Below, in pieces: positions 24,425 through 32,931 of a stretch of 51,130 bases of DNA (position 1 is the stretch's first letter; each line of letters starts with the position of its first letter). The position numbers and the translations under genes were made by a program. The notes beneath the pieces were generated by a model, which saw nothing but the letters and a program-made list of their open reading frames with translations, did not search any database and was not told the DNA's origin. Origin of the DNA: Candidatus Sulfotelmatobacter kueseliae (lineage in GTDB: Bacteria > Acidobacteriota > Terriglobia > Terriglobales > Acidobacteriaceae). The stretch lies in NCBI GenBank assembly GCA_900290255.1, contig OMOD01000146.1, forward strand, positions 1 through 51,130. The letters run 5' to 3'.

Positions 24425-25375
24425 ATGCCATTTCGCTCCGGTTTTGTTTGCATTCTCGGCCGCCCCAACGCGGGCAAGTCCACGCTGCTCAACGCCCTCG
24501 TCGGCGAAAAACTGGCCATCATCTCCCCCAAGCCGCAAACTACGCGCAACCGTATTCAGGGCATCGTTCATATTCCGAAACGCAAGGGCAAGGGCGGCGG
24601 ACAAATTGTGCTCATCGACACTCCCGGCGTGCACAAACCAGACAGTTCTCTGGGCCGCAAGATGATGGTCGAGGTACGGGAAGCGCTCGAAGGCTGCAAC
24701 CTTGTGCTGGTAATCATGGATGTCACGCACAAGTACGATCCGCGCGACCAGTTTGCGCTGGACCTGGTGAAACAGTCGGGGACAAAGACGTTCCTCCTGC
24801 TGAACAAGGTTGACCTGATCCCTGACAAAGCCCGGCTGCTGCCTTTGATTGAGGAATACCGAAAGCTGTATGACTTCAGCGAAGTGATCCCGATCTCAGC
24901 GCTCAGGCGCAATGGTCTCGATCTGCTCCTCGATCTGGTGATGGCGGCGCTGCCCGCCGGCCCCGCATATTTTCCTGAGGATCAGGTTACGGACCAACCG
25001 GCGCGTTTCATGGCGGCAGAAATCGTTCGCGAACAGGTGCTGCTCAATACCAAGGAAGAAATCCCATATGCAACCACGGTAATCGTAGACAGCTTTGAAG
25101 AAGGTGCGAAGCTGACGCGCATCGCGGCCACGATCTACTGCGAGCGCGGGGGGCAAAAGGGAATTCTGGTCGGGAAAGGCGGACAGATGCTCAAGAAGAT
25201 CGGCACCGCAGCCCGGGTGCAGATCGAGCGCATGCTGCAGATGAAGGTCTTCCTCGAACTCTATGTCAAAGTCCATCCGGGATGGCGCGATTCGCGGGGC
25301 TTCGTCGAGGAGCTCGACTGGCGCAGGCAACTCGAGCACCGCATGCATGAGCAAGGTGCCAAGGCAGAGAGGTAA
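24425..25375 (+). CDS. era: GTPase Era
   Basis: Essential GTPase that binds the 3' end of 16S rRNA in 30S assembly. 316 residues. Seen: G1 GRPNAGKST, G2 PQTTRNRI, G3 DTPG, G4 NKVD, G5 ISAL, and the C-terminal KH domain with ERGGQKGILVGKGGQMLKKIGTAAR. Fits with phoH-ybeY upstream: all act on 16S rRNA or ribosome biogenesis. The start codon follows directly on a heptamer array. Confidence 0.96.
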   Translation: MPFRSGFVCILGRPNAGKSTLLNALVGEKLAIISPKPQTTRNRIQGIVHIPKRKGKGGGQIVLIDTPGVHKPDSSLGRKMMVEVREALEGCNLVLVIMDVTHKYDPRDQFALDLVKQSGTKTFLLLNKVDLIPDKARLLPLIEEYRKLYDFSEVIPISALRRNGLDLLLDLVMAALPAGPAYFPEDQVTDQPARFMAAEIVREQVLLNTKEEIPYATTVIVDSFEEGAKLTRIAATIYCERGGQKGILVGKGGQMLKKIGTAARVQIERMLQMKVFLELYVKVHPGWRDSRGFVEELDWRRQLEHRMHEQGAKAER

Positions 25376-25428
25376 ATGAGCCGGAAGACTGCGTGTCCTC
25401 GCACGGGATGGCTCGCGCGCCACGACCA

Positions 25429-25457
25429 TTGTCCGATTTGCGGTTTATGGGTAAAAT
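25429..25457 (+). promoter_or_regulatory. Sigma70-type promoter of the RsbW-like gene
   Basis: TTGTCC, 17 nt, TAAAAT. Good box match and ideal spacing, 46 nt before the ATG. It shows that the RsbW-like gene is transcribed on its own. Confidence 0.7.
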
Positions 25458-25503
25458 ATCGCTACCCGCCTTCCACAAAGGGGTAAGGACAAACTAACCG
25501 ACC

Positions 25504-25965
25504 ATGGCATCTGGGGTTTCTCCCGAGGAACATCTTCCCGAATACGACTTTGATCCCGCAAGGCTAAGTCTGCGGGTGCGCGTCACACTCGCGGCCGACC
25601 GCGAGTCTGTGGGGCCGGTCGTGGATCAGGTGATGCAATCCGTCCGTCAGATGAAATGCGCTGACGGTAAAGAAGACGCCATCGAGTTAGCCCTGCAGGA
25701 AGCGCTGGCCAATGCCGTCGTCCATGGCGCCAAGGAAGATCCCAGCAAAGTTGTCGAATGTCTGGTGGCTTGCGATGAAGAGCGCGGGCTACTCATCATT
25801 GTGCGCGATCCGGGCGAGGGATTTGATCCCAGCGCGATTCCCGCTTGTACGCTGGGCGAGAATGTCTACTCCGGCCACGGCCGCGGAATCTTTCTGATCA
25901 ACCAACTGATGGACGAGGTGAAGTTTCACAACAACGGCACCGAGATCCACATGGTGAAGCGGTAG
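25504..25965 (+). CDS. RsbW-type ATP-binding anti-sigma / serine kinase
   Basis: 153 residues with a GHKL ATPase fold like RsbW or SpoIIAB: N box ELALQEALANAVVHGA, G1 VRDPGEGFDP, G2 GHGRGIFLINQLMDEV. These small kinases bind a sigma factor or phosphorylate a STAS-domain partner. Neither partner is adjacent; the STAS-like protein at 177-692 is far away and any link is speculation. The N-terminal 25 residues are acidic and unconserved. Own promoter upstream. Confidence 0.82.
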   Translation: MASGVSPEEHLPEYDFDPARLSLRVRVTLAADRESVGPVVDQVMQSVRQMKCADGKEDAIELALQEALANAVVHGAKEDPSKVVECLVACDEERGLLIIVRDPGEGFDPSAIPACTLGENVYSGHGRGIFLINQLMDEVKFHNNGTEIHMVKR

Positions 25966-26022
25966 ACAGTAGTTAACCAAGCGGACGACATCTGCGCGTC
26001 GGTGGTTAGCCCTTCACTGCAC

Positions 26023-26970
26023 TCATGGTTCCTGACTATTCTGGAGAATCCACTCTGGCGGTTCGGCTTCGAGTTTGCCGTTGACCTTCACCCCTCTCTC
26101 CGCGGCCCAGCGATATCCCCACATAGGCCCGTACTTCGAAATGTAGGTGTCGGGGACCTGGTAGGCAGGATCTGACTGTGCCCTATCGAGAGACACGAAC
26201 TTGTACCGTTTCTTTTCGAACAACCTGAGCAGTTGATCGATCACGTCTGCGTTGAGCCGGTTATCGTGCAAGAGCATCACTGATGGAGGATCGTAGCCGA
26301 AAACCTGCTTGTTCAGGTCTGCGTAGTAGTCAATTTCAGCACTCGTGTAAGAGAGGTATTCCACGCGCAGCTTCCGTGCGGAGGAGTCGTGTTTGGCAAG
26401 CATCCGGACGTAAGCGCTGTTGAACAGATAGTCGGAGTTGTCGATGGTGCATGTCGCCAAGCGATAGCCGCGTTGAGAAAGGAATGCAGCAACCTGCTCG
26501 TGCTTCTCTTTTGTGTCTCCGGTGTGGTTCATGGGAAAACGAAAGAACTCGGGTTTCTTCCCCGCCTGCTTCATGAGTGGCACGAAGCTGGTTTCTCCAC
26601 GGATGATCTCGTCTTCGATCTGTGCAAGCGAGAGCTGATTGACGTCCGGGTGCGAGTAAGTGTGGTTGCCCAGGTCGAATTCGCCGCTCGTCCATTTCTT
26701 GAGGATCTCCTTTCCCGCCGCGATACCAAGGTCTTCAACGCTCTTTTCGATTACGAAGCCTGTGACTGGGACGTGATGATGTCTCAGCGCTGACAAGAGC
26801 TTCCGATTGATTTCTTCGGCCTCCGCCGCATCCTGGGGAGATAGCGCATGGGCACTCGCGTAAGGAAGATCGTCTATGGTGACCGCCACTCGTCGATCCT
26901 GAGCCAATGCCCCCAGCGACCAAAGCAGACTGGGGAGGATTGAAACCCAGACTAGCTTATGACTCTTCAT
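26023..26970 (-). CDS. Secreted polysaccharide deacetylase (CE4)
   Basis: 315 residues from the chosen ATG, which gives a normal signal peptide ending LGALAQ; a longer form starting at 27000 adds ten residues. NodB fold: VTIDDLPY with D33-D34, GNHTYSHPD carrying the two metal His, FFRFPMN, and MLLHDN towards the end. Metal-dependent removal of acetyl groups from peptidoglycan, chitin or xylan is the family reaction. A C-terminal stretch of about 60 residues (YQVPDTYISKYGPMWGYRW) is typical of the larger secreted forms. The GH10 xylanase gene lies 4 kb away on the same strand, so a plant-polysaccharide role is possible. Confidence 0.85.
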   Translation of the reverse strand: MKSHKLVWVSILPSLLWSLGALAQDRRVAVTIDDLPYASAHALSPQDAAEAEEINRKLLSALRHHHVPVTGFVIEKSVEDLGIAAGKEILKKWTSGEFDLGNHTYSHPDVNQLSLAQIEDEIIRGETSFVPLMKQAGKKPEFFRFPMNHTGDTKEKHEQVAAFLSQRGYRLATCTIDNSDYLFNSAYVRMLAKHDSSARKLRVEYLSYTSAEIDYYADLNKQVFGYDPPSVMLLHDNRLNADVIDQLLRLFEKKRYKFVSLDRAQSDPAYQVPDTYISKYGPMWGYRWAAERGVKVNGKLEAEPPEWILQNSQEP

Positions 26971-27019
26971 GCCTAACATGTACCGATGTCCGCAACTCAA
27001 AGCGCTTGTCCATTGCCCG

Positions 27020-28375
27020 CTATTCCTTCGCCGCGATCCCCAGCGCTTTCATCTTGCGGTAGAGGTGGCTGCGCTCCAGGCCCAGCACCTCGGCGGTACG
27101 GCTGACGTTGCCGTGGTTCTGGTCGAGCGTCTTGAGGATGTAATCGCGCTCGTAAGCATCGCGCGCCTGGTGCAGCGTGGAGAATTCTGTTCTGGATATG
27201 CGCCGGCTGCCTTCGCGGTAGACCAGCGGCGGCAGATGTTTGCTGTCGAATCGCATGGTGGTGGGGTTCATGATGACGATGCGCTCGATCACGTTGCGTA
27301 ATTCGCGTACGTTACCGGGCCAGGAGTAACGCATGAGCACGTCGATGGCGTCATCGCTGATCTCCCGTGGTCGGCGTCCGTACCGTGGCGCCAGTTCCTT
27401 AAGAAAGTGCCGCGCCAGCAGCGGAACGTCTTCCCGGCGCTCGCGCAACGGCGGGACGAAAAAGGGGATGACGTTGAGCCGGTAGAACAGATCTTCGCGA
27501 AAGTTGCCCCGGGAAATCTCTTCCTCGAGATCCTTGTTGGTCGAGGCAATCACGCGAACGTCCACCGTGATCATCTCTTCGCTGCCGACTGGAGTGAAGC
27601 GCTGTTCCTCGAGCGTGCGCAACACTTTCGACTGCGTCTTCAGGCTCATATCGCCGACTTCATCGAGAAAGAGCGTGCCGCCGTGAGCCTTCTGAAACTT
27701 GCCTTCCTTGTCGGCCGCGGCACCCGGAAACGAACCCTTGTAGTGTCCGAACAACTCGCTCTCGATCAAGTCTTCGGGAATCGCGGCGCAATTGACCTCT
27801 ACAAAGGTTTCGTCCTTGCGCAGGCTCTGGGCATGGATCGCGTGGGCGACGAGTTCCTTGCCCGTGCCCGACTCGCCGTAAATCAACACGCGGCCGTTGG
27901 TGGGAGCCATGAGGCCGATCTGCTGGCGCAGCGCCTTCATGGGGATGCTGTCGCCGACGATGACGCTTTTGGTCAGAAGCTGCTTCTTAAGCTCGAGGTT
28001 CTCCCGGCGCAACTTCTTTGACTCAATGGCGTTCTTGACCAGGATCAGCGTCTTTTCGAGCGAAAGCGGTTTTTCCAGGAAGTCGTAGGCGCCCAGTTTG
28101 GTTGCGCGCACGGCGGTCTCGATCGTGCCGTGGCCGGAGATCATAATGACTTCCGGCGGGTTGCCAAGTTCGCGGATCCTCTCCAGAGTTTCAAGACCAT
28201 CCATGCCGGGCATCCAGATATCGAGGAGGACAACATCAAACGCGGCCTTGCGCAACACATCGAGGCAAGCCTCGCCGCTTTCGGCGGAGGAGGCGGAGTA
28301 ACCCTCGTCCGCCAGGATACCGGCCAAGGAGTCGCGAATGCCGGCTTCGTCGTCGACGATGAGGATATTATGCAT
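27020..28375 (-). CDS. NtrX-like sigma54 response regulator with altered GAFTGA loop
   Basis: 451 residues: receiver domain with D8-D9 and phospho-acceptor D52 (VVLLDIWMPG), AAA+ sigma54 activator domain (Walker A GESGTGKE, Walker B GGTLFLDEVGD, R fingers in REDLFYRL), and a Fis-type helix-turn-helix (GNVSRTAEVLGLERSHLYRKMKAL). The sigma54-contacting loop that is nearly always GAFTGA reads G214-S-F-P217-G-A, with Pro in place of the key Thr. The codon is clean, so this is not a reading error by frameshift. It may activate sigma54 poorly, or work without it. Overlaps the kinase gene by 8 nt. Confidence 0.88.
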   Translation of the reverse strand: MHNILIVDDEAGIRDSLAGILADEGYSASSAESGEACLDVLRKAAFDVVLLDIWMPGMDGLETLERIRELGNPPEVIMISGHGTIETAVRATKLGAYDFLEKPLSLEKTLILVKNAIESKKLRRENLELKKQLLTKSVIVGDSIPMKALRQQIGLMAPTNGRVLIYGESGTGKELVAHAIHAQSLRKDETFVEVNCAAIPEDLIESELFGHYKGSFPGAAADKEGKFQKAHGGTLFLDEVGDMSLKTQSKVLRTLEEQRFTPVGSEEMITVDVRVIASTNKDLEEEISRGNFREDLFYRLNVIPFFVPPLRERREDVPLLARHFLKELAPRYGRRPREISDDAIDVLMRYSWPGNVRELRNVIERIVIMNPTTMRFDSKHLPPLVYREGSRRISRTEFSTLHQARDAYERDYILKTLDQNHGNVSRTAEVLGLERSHLYRKMKALGIAAKE

Positions 28376-30617
28376 GTTGAGGTTCGGTCACTGTCGGGGC
28401 AGATTCGGGGACAACTGGCAGTTCAACGATGAAACGCGTGCCGACCGGACGGTTCTCCTCCACGCGGATCGACCCGTGGTGGTCTTCGATGATGCGGCTC
28501 ACGATCGCCAGACCCAGCCCGGTGCCACGCCTCTTGGTGGAAAAGTAGGGTAGGAAGAGTTTCTCCTTGAGTTCGCGGGTAACCCCGTGTCCGGTGTCGG
28601 CAACGGCGATCTCAACTGCGTCGCGGCTGGCTACCAATGCGGTCGAGATTTCGATTTCGCGCACGATGGAGTCGTGCAGCGCCTCGGCCGCGTTGTCTAC
28701 CAGGTTCGCCACAGCGCGCTTGATGGCTTCGCTGTCCGCCATCACCTTGGGCAGATCCGCGGCCAGGGTACGGTGCAGGTTGATTCCGTCAAGCCTGCCG
28801 TTGAACATCGCCAACGCACCCTCGACGATCTCATTGAGGTCGGCCGGTTGGGGGTTGGCCACGGGGAAGCGGGCCAGGGTGGAGAATTCGTCGACCAGCC
28901 GGCGTACGGTCTCGACCGCTCCGGCGATTGTCTCGGCGCAAGACCGCAACAGGTTGAGCGACGCCGGCTCATCCGATGCGGCGCGATCCAGGTGCCGCTG
29001 AATGCGCTCCGCCGATAGCGCGATCGGCGTCAACGGATTCTTGATTTCGTGGGCCACGCGCCGCGCCACCTCCCGCCACGCCGCCTGCTTTTGAGCCTTC
29101 AGCAGATCAGAAAGATCCTCAAACACGACCACATATCCTGAACGCTCGCCCTGATGCCGGAGCGTTGCCACGGTGACGGCGACATTCAGCGATGCGCGCG
29201 GCAGTTGCATCTCCAACTGGCTGGTGGTCACGCCCATGCGGTCCGCTCGCCGCAGCAAAGGCTCGAAATCCTCCAGAACATCGGCTGGGAACACGTCTGC
29301 CAGAGACGCTCCACGAACAATCCCGCTCGCCGCGTCGTGTCCAGCGTCGGGATGAAACATGCGCAGCAGCGCCTGATTGACATGGGTCACGCGACGATCG
29401 GCATCGAGCGAGAGCACACCGGTGGGAATGCTCTCGAGGATGGTTTCCATCTGGCGGCGGCGCTGGTCGAGTTCCGCATTCACCGCGCTGAGGTCGCGGC
29501 TGGATGCCTCGATTTGCCGCCGGCTGGCTTCGAGATCTTCGGCCATGCGGTTGAACGAGCGAACCAGGTCCCCGATTTCGTCAGCCGCTCGCACGTCTAC
29601 GCGAAAATCAAGGCGCCCACGCGAGATTTCCTGGGTGGCTTCGGCCAGGGCCGCCAGCGGGCGCGTCACCAGTTTGGCCAGGAACAGGGCCAGCCAGGTG
29701 GTGACAAACAAGACGATCATGGTCAGCAAAAGAAGCAGGCCCATGTAAGTCTGACGGACCCGCCGACGTTCGCTGCTCAACTGAAAATAGCGCAACTGGC
29801 TGGCTTCCACCTGGCGCACGGTCTGAGAGAATTCGCGAGGAAGTGGAATAGCTGCCAGAATTAGCCCTCCGCCCTCGACCGGAGCGCTACCCAGCGTGTA
29901 GTCGGTTTGCTGCCAGGTGAACTGCGCTGGACGTCCGGCGGCTGCGTCGGCCAGCGGCAGCTGGGATTTCAGGACCGGCCAGGGTGCGGGCGCATTAAAA
30001 CTGGCCTCGGCGTTGCCGTCCCGGATGGCAACGGCAAAACCGCCCTGCAGGGTTAACTCATGGCGCTGAAATTCGCTTACCACACCGGCAAAACCATGCC
30101 CGGAAAACGCCCGCTCGATTTCCGGCGAGATCGCGATAGCCGCAGCCTCGGCGCGCGCATTTTGCATGGCGTAGCCAGCCAGCGTCGAGGCCATGGCCTG
30201 CGTCTCTGACCGTACTTCTTCCACGGGTGTAGAGAACCATTTGTCAATCGAGCGGTTCATGAGGCCGTAAGCAAACCAATACATCACGATCACCGGCACA
30301 AACGACAGCAGCAGACCACCGGCCACCATGCGGGTGCGGAACTTCGATCCCAGCACTCCCATGCGCCGTTCGGCGATCACTTTCAGCAAATTGCGGATGA
30401 GGACGAAAAATAACGCCACGAACAGCAGCGAGATCAGCAGCGACAGCGCATAAAGTACAACAATTTGCTGGTTGTTCTCAGGCTGCAGGATGGTCGCGTT
30501 GAAGGCGGTTTGCGAAGCCAGAACGGCAAAGAGAACAAGTACCGTGATGCCCAGCAGGATGATGACCTGCTTTCGGTTCGGCCTTTTCGCGGGACGAGTT
30601 GGAGCAGACTGAAGCAC
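28368..30617 (-). CDS. NtrY-like membrane sensor histidine kinase
   Basis: 749 residues. Two N-terminal helices (about 18-40 and 50-75), a third at about 95-115, an extracytoplasmic segment, another helix near 290-315, HAMP (LVTRPLAALAEATQEISRGRLDF), a PAS domain, then HisKA with H523 in RRVAHEIKNPLTPI and an HATPase domain (N box NLVDNAAEAL, DTGHGV, TGLGLAI). This domain order and length match NtrY. It overlaps its response-regulator gene and they form a two-gene operon; the signal is unknown. Confidence 0.9.
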   Translation of the reverse strand: MLQSAPTRPAKRPNRKQVIILLGITVLVLFAVLASQTAFNATILQPENNQQIVVLYALSLLISLLFVALFFVLIRNLLKVIAERRMGVLGSKFRTRMVAGGLLLSFVPVIVMYWFAYGLMNRSIDKWFSTPVEEVRSETQAMASTLAGYAMQNARAEAAAIAISPEIERAFSGHGFAGVVSEFQRHELTLQGGFAVAIRDGNAEASFNAPAPWPVLKSQLPLADAAAGRPAQFTWQQTDYTLGSAPVEGGGLILAAIPLPREFSQTVRQVEASQLRYFQLSSERRRVRQTYMGLLLLLTMIVLFVTTWLALFLAKLVTRPLAALAEATQEISRGRLDFRVDVRAADEIGDLVRSFNRMAEDLEASRRQIEASSRDLSAVNAELDQRRRQMETILESIPTGVLSLDADRRVTHVNQALLRMFHPDAGHDAASGIVRGASLADVFPADVLEDFEPLLRRADRMGVTTSQLEMQLPRASLNVAVTVATLRHQGERSGYVVVFEDLSDLLKAQKQAAWREVARRVAHEIKNPLTPIALSAERIQRHLDRAASDEPASLNLLRSCAETIAGAVETVRRLVDEFSTLARFPVANPQPADLNEIVEGALAMFNGRLDGINLHRTLAADLPKVMADSEAIKRAVANLVDNAAEALHDSIVREIEISTALVASRDAVEIAVADTGHGVTRELKEKLFLPYFSTKRRGTGLGLAIVSRIIEDHHGSIRVEENRPVGTRFIVELPVVPESAPTVTEPQHA

Positions 30618-30719
30618 GTGATTTCACTGAGGCGCGGGCTACTTCGAACGATGCACCGTGCCTGCGCTGGTGGTCATTATAGATGCAGAAAGGGCGCCAG
30701 GGATGGTCGCCGGCCAGCG

Positions 30720-31790
30720 TTAGGGTTCCTTCGACGGTCGACCAGTCAACTCCTCGAGCATGGCATCGTAAGCCGGCTTGGGCTTGTAGGCGCGGTCGAA
30801 AGGCAGTGCTGCACCGCGCGTACCCCGGGAGTGCGAGCCAATCCACGAGTACTTGTCGGTGAATCCCCAGGTTTGAATCGCGGTGCAGCCCGGATTCTGC
30901 CGGCAGGCCCGGACCACTCCGCGGTAGACGTCCGCCTGCCGCAACAGATCGTCTTTGCGGACCTGACCGGTCGACGGGTCCAAGGGTAGGGCAACGTCGA
31001 GCTCGCTGATGTGAACCTGAACGCCTAGCGCAGTGAGGCGTGCGATATTGGCGCCGATGGCTGCCGTATCCAGGTCCAGCCGCGAAATGTGCAGCTGCAG
31101 TCCGACTCCGTCAATCGGCACGCCGCGCTGCCGGAAGTCTTTGACCATGGCGTAAATAGCATCGGACTTCCGGTTGAGTCCTTCGCCTTCCGCCTCGTTA
31201 TAGAAAAGCAGTGCGTGCGGATCAGCCTGATGCGCCCAACGGAAAGCTCGTTCAACGTAGGCGGTACCTTTTTCGGCTAGTCCGATGCCGGGCTGGTTGT
31301 ACCACAGAGAATCCTTGGGACGCCCGCCCTCATCCAGAGCTTCATTCACAACATCCCAGGCAAACACCTGGCCGGCGTAATGTTTCATCACCGTGGTGAT
31401 GTGCTCTTCGAGCAAATGGGACAACTGACCAGGCGTGAAACCGCCCTCGGTGAGCCACGCGGGATTGGCGTGATCCCAGACCAGACAGTGCCCGCGAACT
31501 TTCATTCCATGAGCCTGCGCAAAACGCACGACCTCGTCGCCCTCGCGGAAATCAAACTTCGAATCGCGGCGCACGACCCACCATTTCATGACATCCTCGG
31601 GCTCGACCATGTTGTATTCGCGAGCCAGAGTCTCTGAATAGGCAGCCTCGGAGAACAAGGACGGACGCACCGCAGCGCCCACCAGCACGCCAGCCCGGTC
31701 AGCGGCCTGGCGTAGGGTCACGGGCGGGGACGCGGCAGCCGCGACTAGCAGTATGACCAGGAGTGGGAGATGGACACGGAGAGCGGTCAT
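30720..31790 (-). CDS. GH10 endo-1,4-beta-xylanase
   Basis: 356 residues from the ATG of MTALRVHLPLL, chosen because it gives a clean signal peptide and avoids a 65-nt overlap with the gene upstream. Full GH10 barrel: RGHCLVWDHANPAWL, the acid/base E150 in DVVNEALDE, FYNEAEGEG, GVGLQLHIS, the nucleophile E263 in ISELDV, and TWGFTDKYSWI. Hydrolyses xylan outside the cytoplasm. No carbohydrate-binding domain. A saprophytic lifestyle is suggested. Confidence 0.93.
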   Translation of the reverse strand: MTALRVHLPLLVILLVAAAASPPVTLRQAADRAGVLVGAAVRPSLFSEAAYSETLAREYNMVEPEDVMKWWVVRRDSKFDFREGDEVVRFAQAHGMKVRGHCLVWDHANPAWLTEGGFTPGQLSHLLEEHITTVMKHYAGQVFAWDVVNEALDEGGRPKDSLWYNQPGIGLAEKGTAYVERAFRWAHQADPHALLFYNEAEGEGLNRKSDAIYAMVKDFRQRGVPIDGVGLQLHISRLDLDTAAIGANIARLTALGVQVHISELDVALPLDPSTGQVRKDDLLRQADVYRGVVRACRQNPGCTAIQTWGFTDKYSWIGSHSRGTRGAALPFDRAYKPKPAYDAMLEELTGRPSKEP

Positions 31791-31806
31791 AAAGTGCACT
31801 CTGCCT

Positions 31807-32637
31807 TTACTTAAACCCAGGCAGGAAGCGCTGTAAAGGGCATCCGTCACATTGAGGCTGTGATTTTCCACAATAGTGCTTGCCCACGCCGACCAGCAGC
31901 CCGTGCATCTCGTTGTAGACCTGGACCAGCGCCGGGCGCGCGGCCGTGCTCATGGCCGAGGGAGGATGGACCGCGCCGCGAACGCCGGACTCAAGCTGGG
32001 TTGCTGGGTCTTGCGGTGTTTTCTGCTCATTCGCGAGGGGAACCAAAGCGCTCTGCATCCGTTGCCGGATTTCTTCGTAATCCGTTTTTTCCAACAAAAT
32101 GTCATGGCGGGCCAGGATGCGCCGCGTGTAGGCGTCCACAACGAAAACAGGGTGATTTCCAGCGTAGAGCAGGATCGAATCCGCCGTCTCGGGCCCCACG
32201 CCGTTCAAGTTGAGCAGCTCCTCGCGGAGCTTGTCTGTGGGCTGGGAAAAAAAACTATCCAGAGAGCCGTCGTACTCCTTGTCGACGAAAGCGACAAACG
32301 TCTTCAGCCGTTTCGCTTTTTGGCGAAAATACCCCGAGGGCCGAATGAGTCGCTCCAGTCGAGCCAGCGCTATTCCACGGATCCCCTTGACGCTTAATAC
32401 GCCTGCCGCGCGCAGGTTGACCAGGGCGCGTTCCACATTTGTCCAGGCAGTGTTCTGGGTCAGGTAAGCCCCGACAATGATCTCAAACCGGGTCTCGGCG
32501 GGCCACCAGTGCTGTGCTCCCCAGGTCTGATAGAGCACTCGGTAGTACTGGCGCAGTTCGTTTGCCTTGTCGGTCCGCGGCACGCTTGAGAATTCCCAAA
32601 TGCCGAGTGTAACCGAGTCCCGGGCCGCGGTGTGCAA
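31807..32637 (-). CDS. Endonuclease III-like HhH-GPD DNA glycosylase, incomplete FeS motif
   Basis: 276 residues. HhH-GPD core: YLTQNTAWTNVERAL, LNLNGVGPETADSILLYA, and VFVVDAYTRRIL with the catalytic Asp. The lyase Lys of Nth is replaced (GVGPET in place of GVGRKT), so a monofunctional glycosylase is likely, as in the MagIII-related branch. The C-terminal cluster motif has C-x6-C-x2-C but Leu where the fourth Cys should be (CDGCPLQRFL). About 35 extra residues (NEQKTPQDPATQLESG through AARPALVQ) separate the core from this motif; they have no clear palindrome. The start is uncertain. Confidence 0.8.
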   Translation of the reverse strand: MHTAARDSVTLGIWEFSSVPRTDKANELRQYYRVLYQTWGAQHWWPAETRFEIIVGAYLTQNTAWTNVERALVNLRAAGVLSVKGIRGIALARLERLIRPSGYFRQKAKRLKTFVAFVDKEYDGSLDSFFSQPTDKLREELLNLNGVGPETADSILLYAGNHPVFVVDAYTRRILARHDILLEKTDYEEIRQRMQSALVPLANEQKTPQDPATQLESGVRGAVHPPSAMSTAARPALVQVYNEMHGLLVGVGKHYCGKSQPQCDGCPLQRFLPGFK

Positions 32638-32809
32638 GGGACCTCAACGGACTCGCCGAGGCTTACTGAAGTGCATGTACCAGGGCTGTTTCCTCCTGCT
32701 CGCCATTGCAAAAACCAGCATTTGGCGGGGAGTTCAGGGCAGTTGCCGGCGGGCAGCGGGATCCTGCGCTAGGTTCAAGTACCAAAGTTACTGGTAAGGT
32801 AATCCGCTT

Positions 32810-32832
32810 GCGTTGACAATTTGTGTCAACGC
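32810..32832. promoter_or_regulatory. Palindromic operator candidate upstream of pilB
   Basis: GCGTTGACA and TGTCAACGC are exact reverse complements (9 bp) around ATTTG. Each arm holds TTGACA, the consensus -35 box, one on each strand. No clear -10 box follows on the plus strand. It is the only strong signal in the 294-bp gene-free stretch 32638-32931. Confidence 0.45.
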
Positions 32833-32931
32833 GAATGGACTGCATTCCTCTCCCAAAATCAGGCAGCCCTTCGTGTTACGCCTGTCCGAGTGTCAGGCGA
32901 AGTTCCACCTAGTTGGATAGGAGATCGACGT

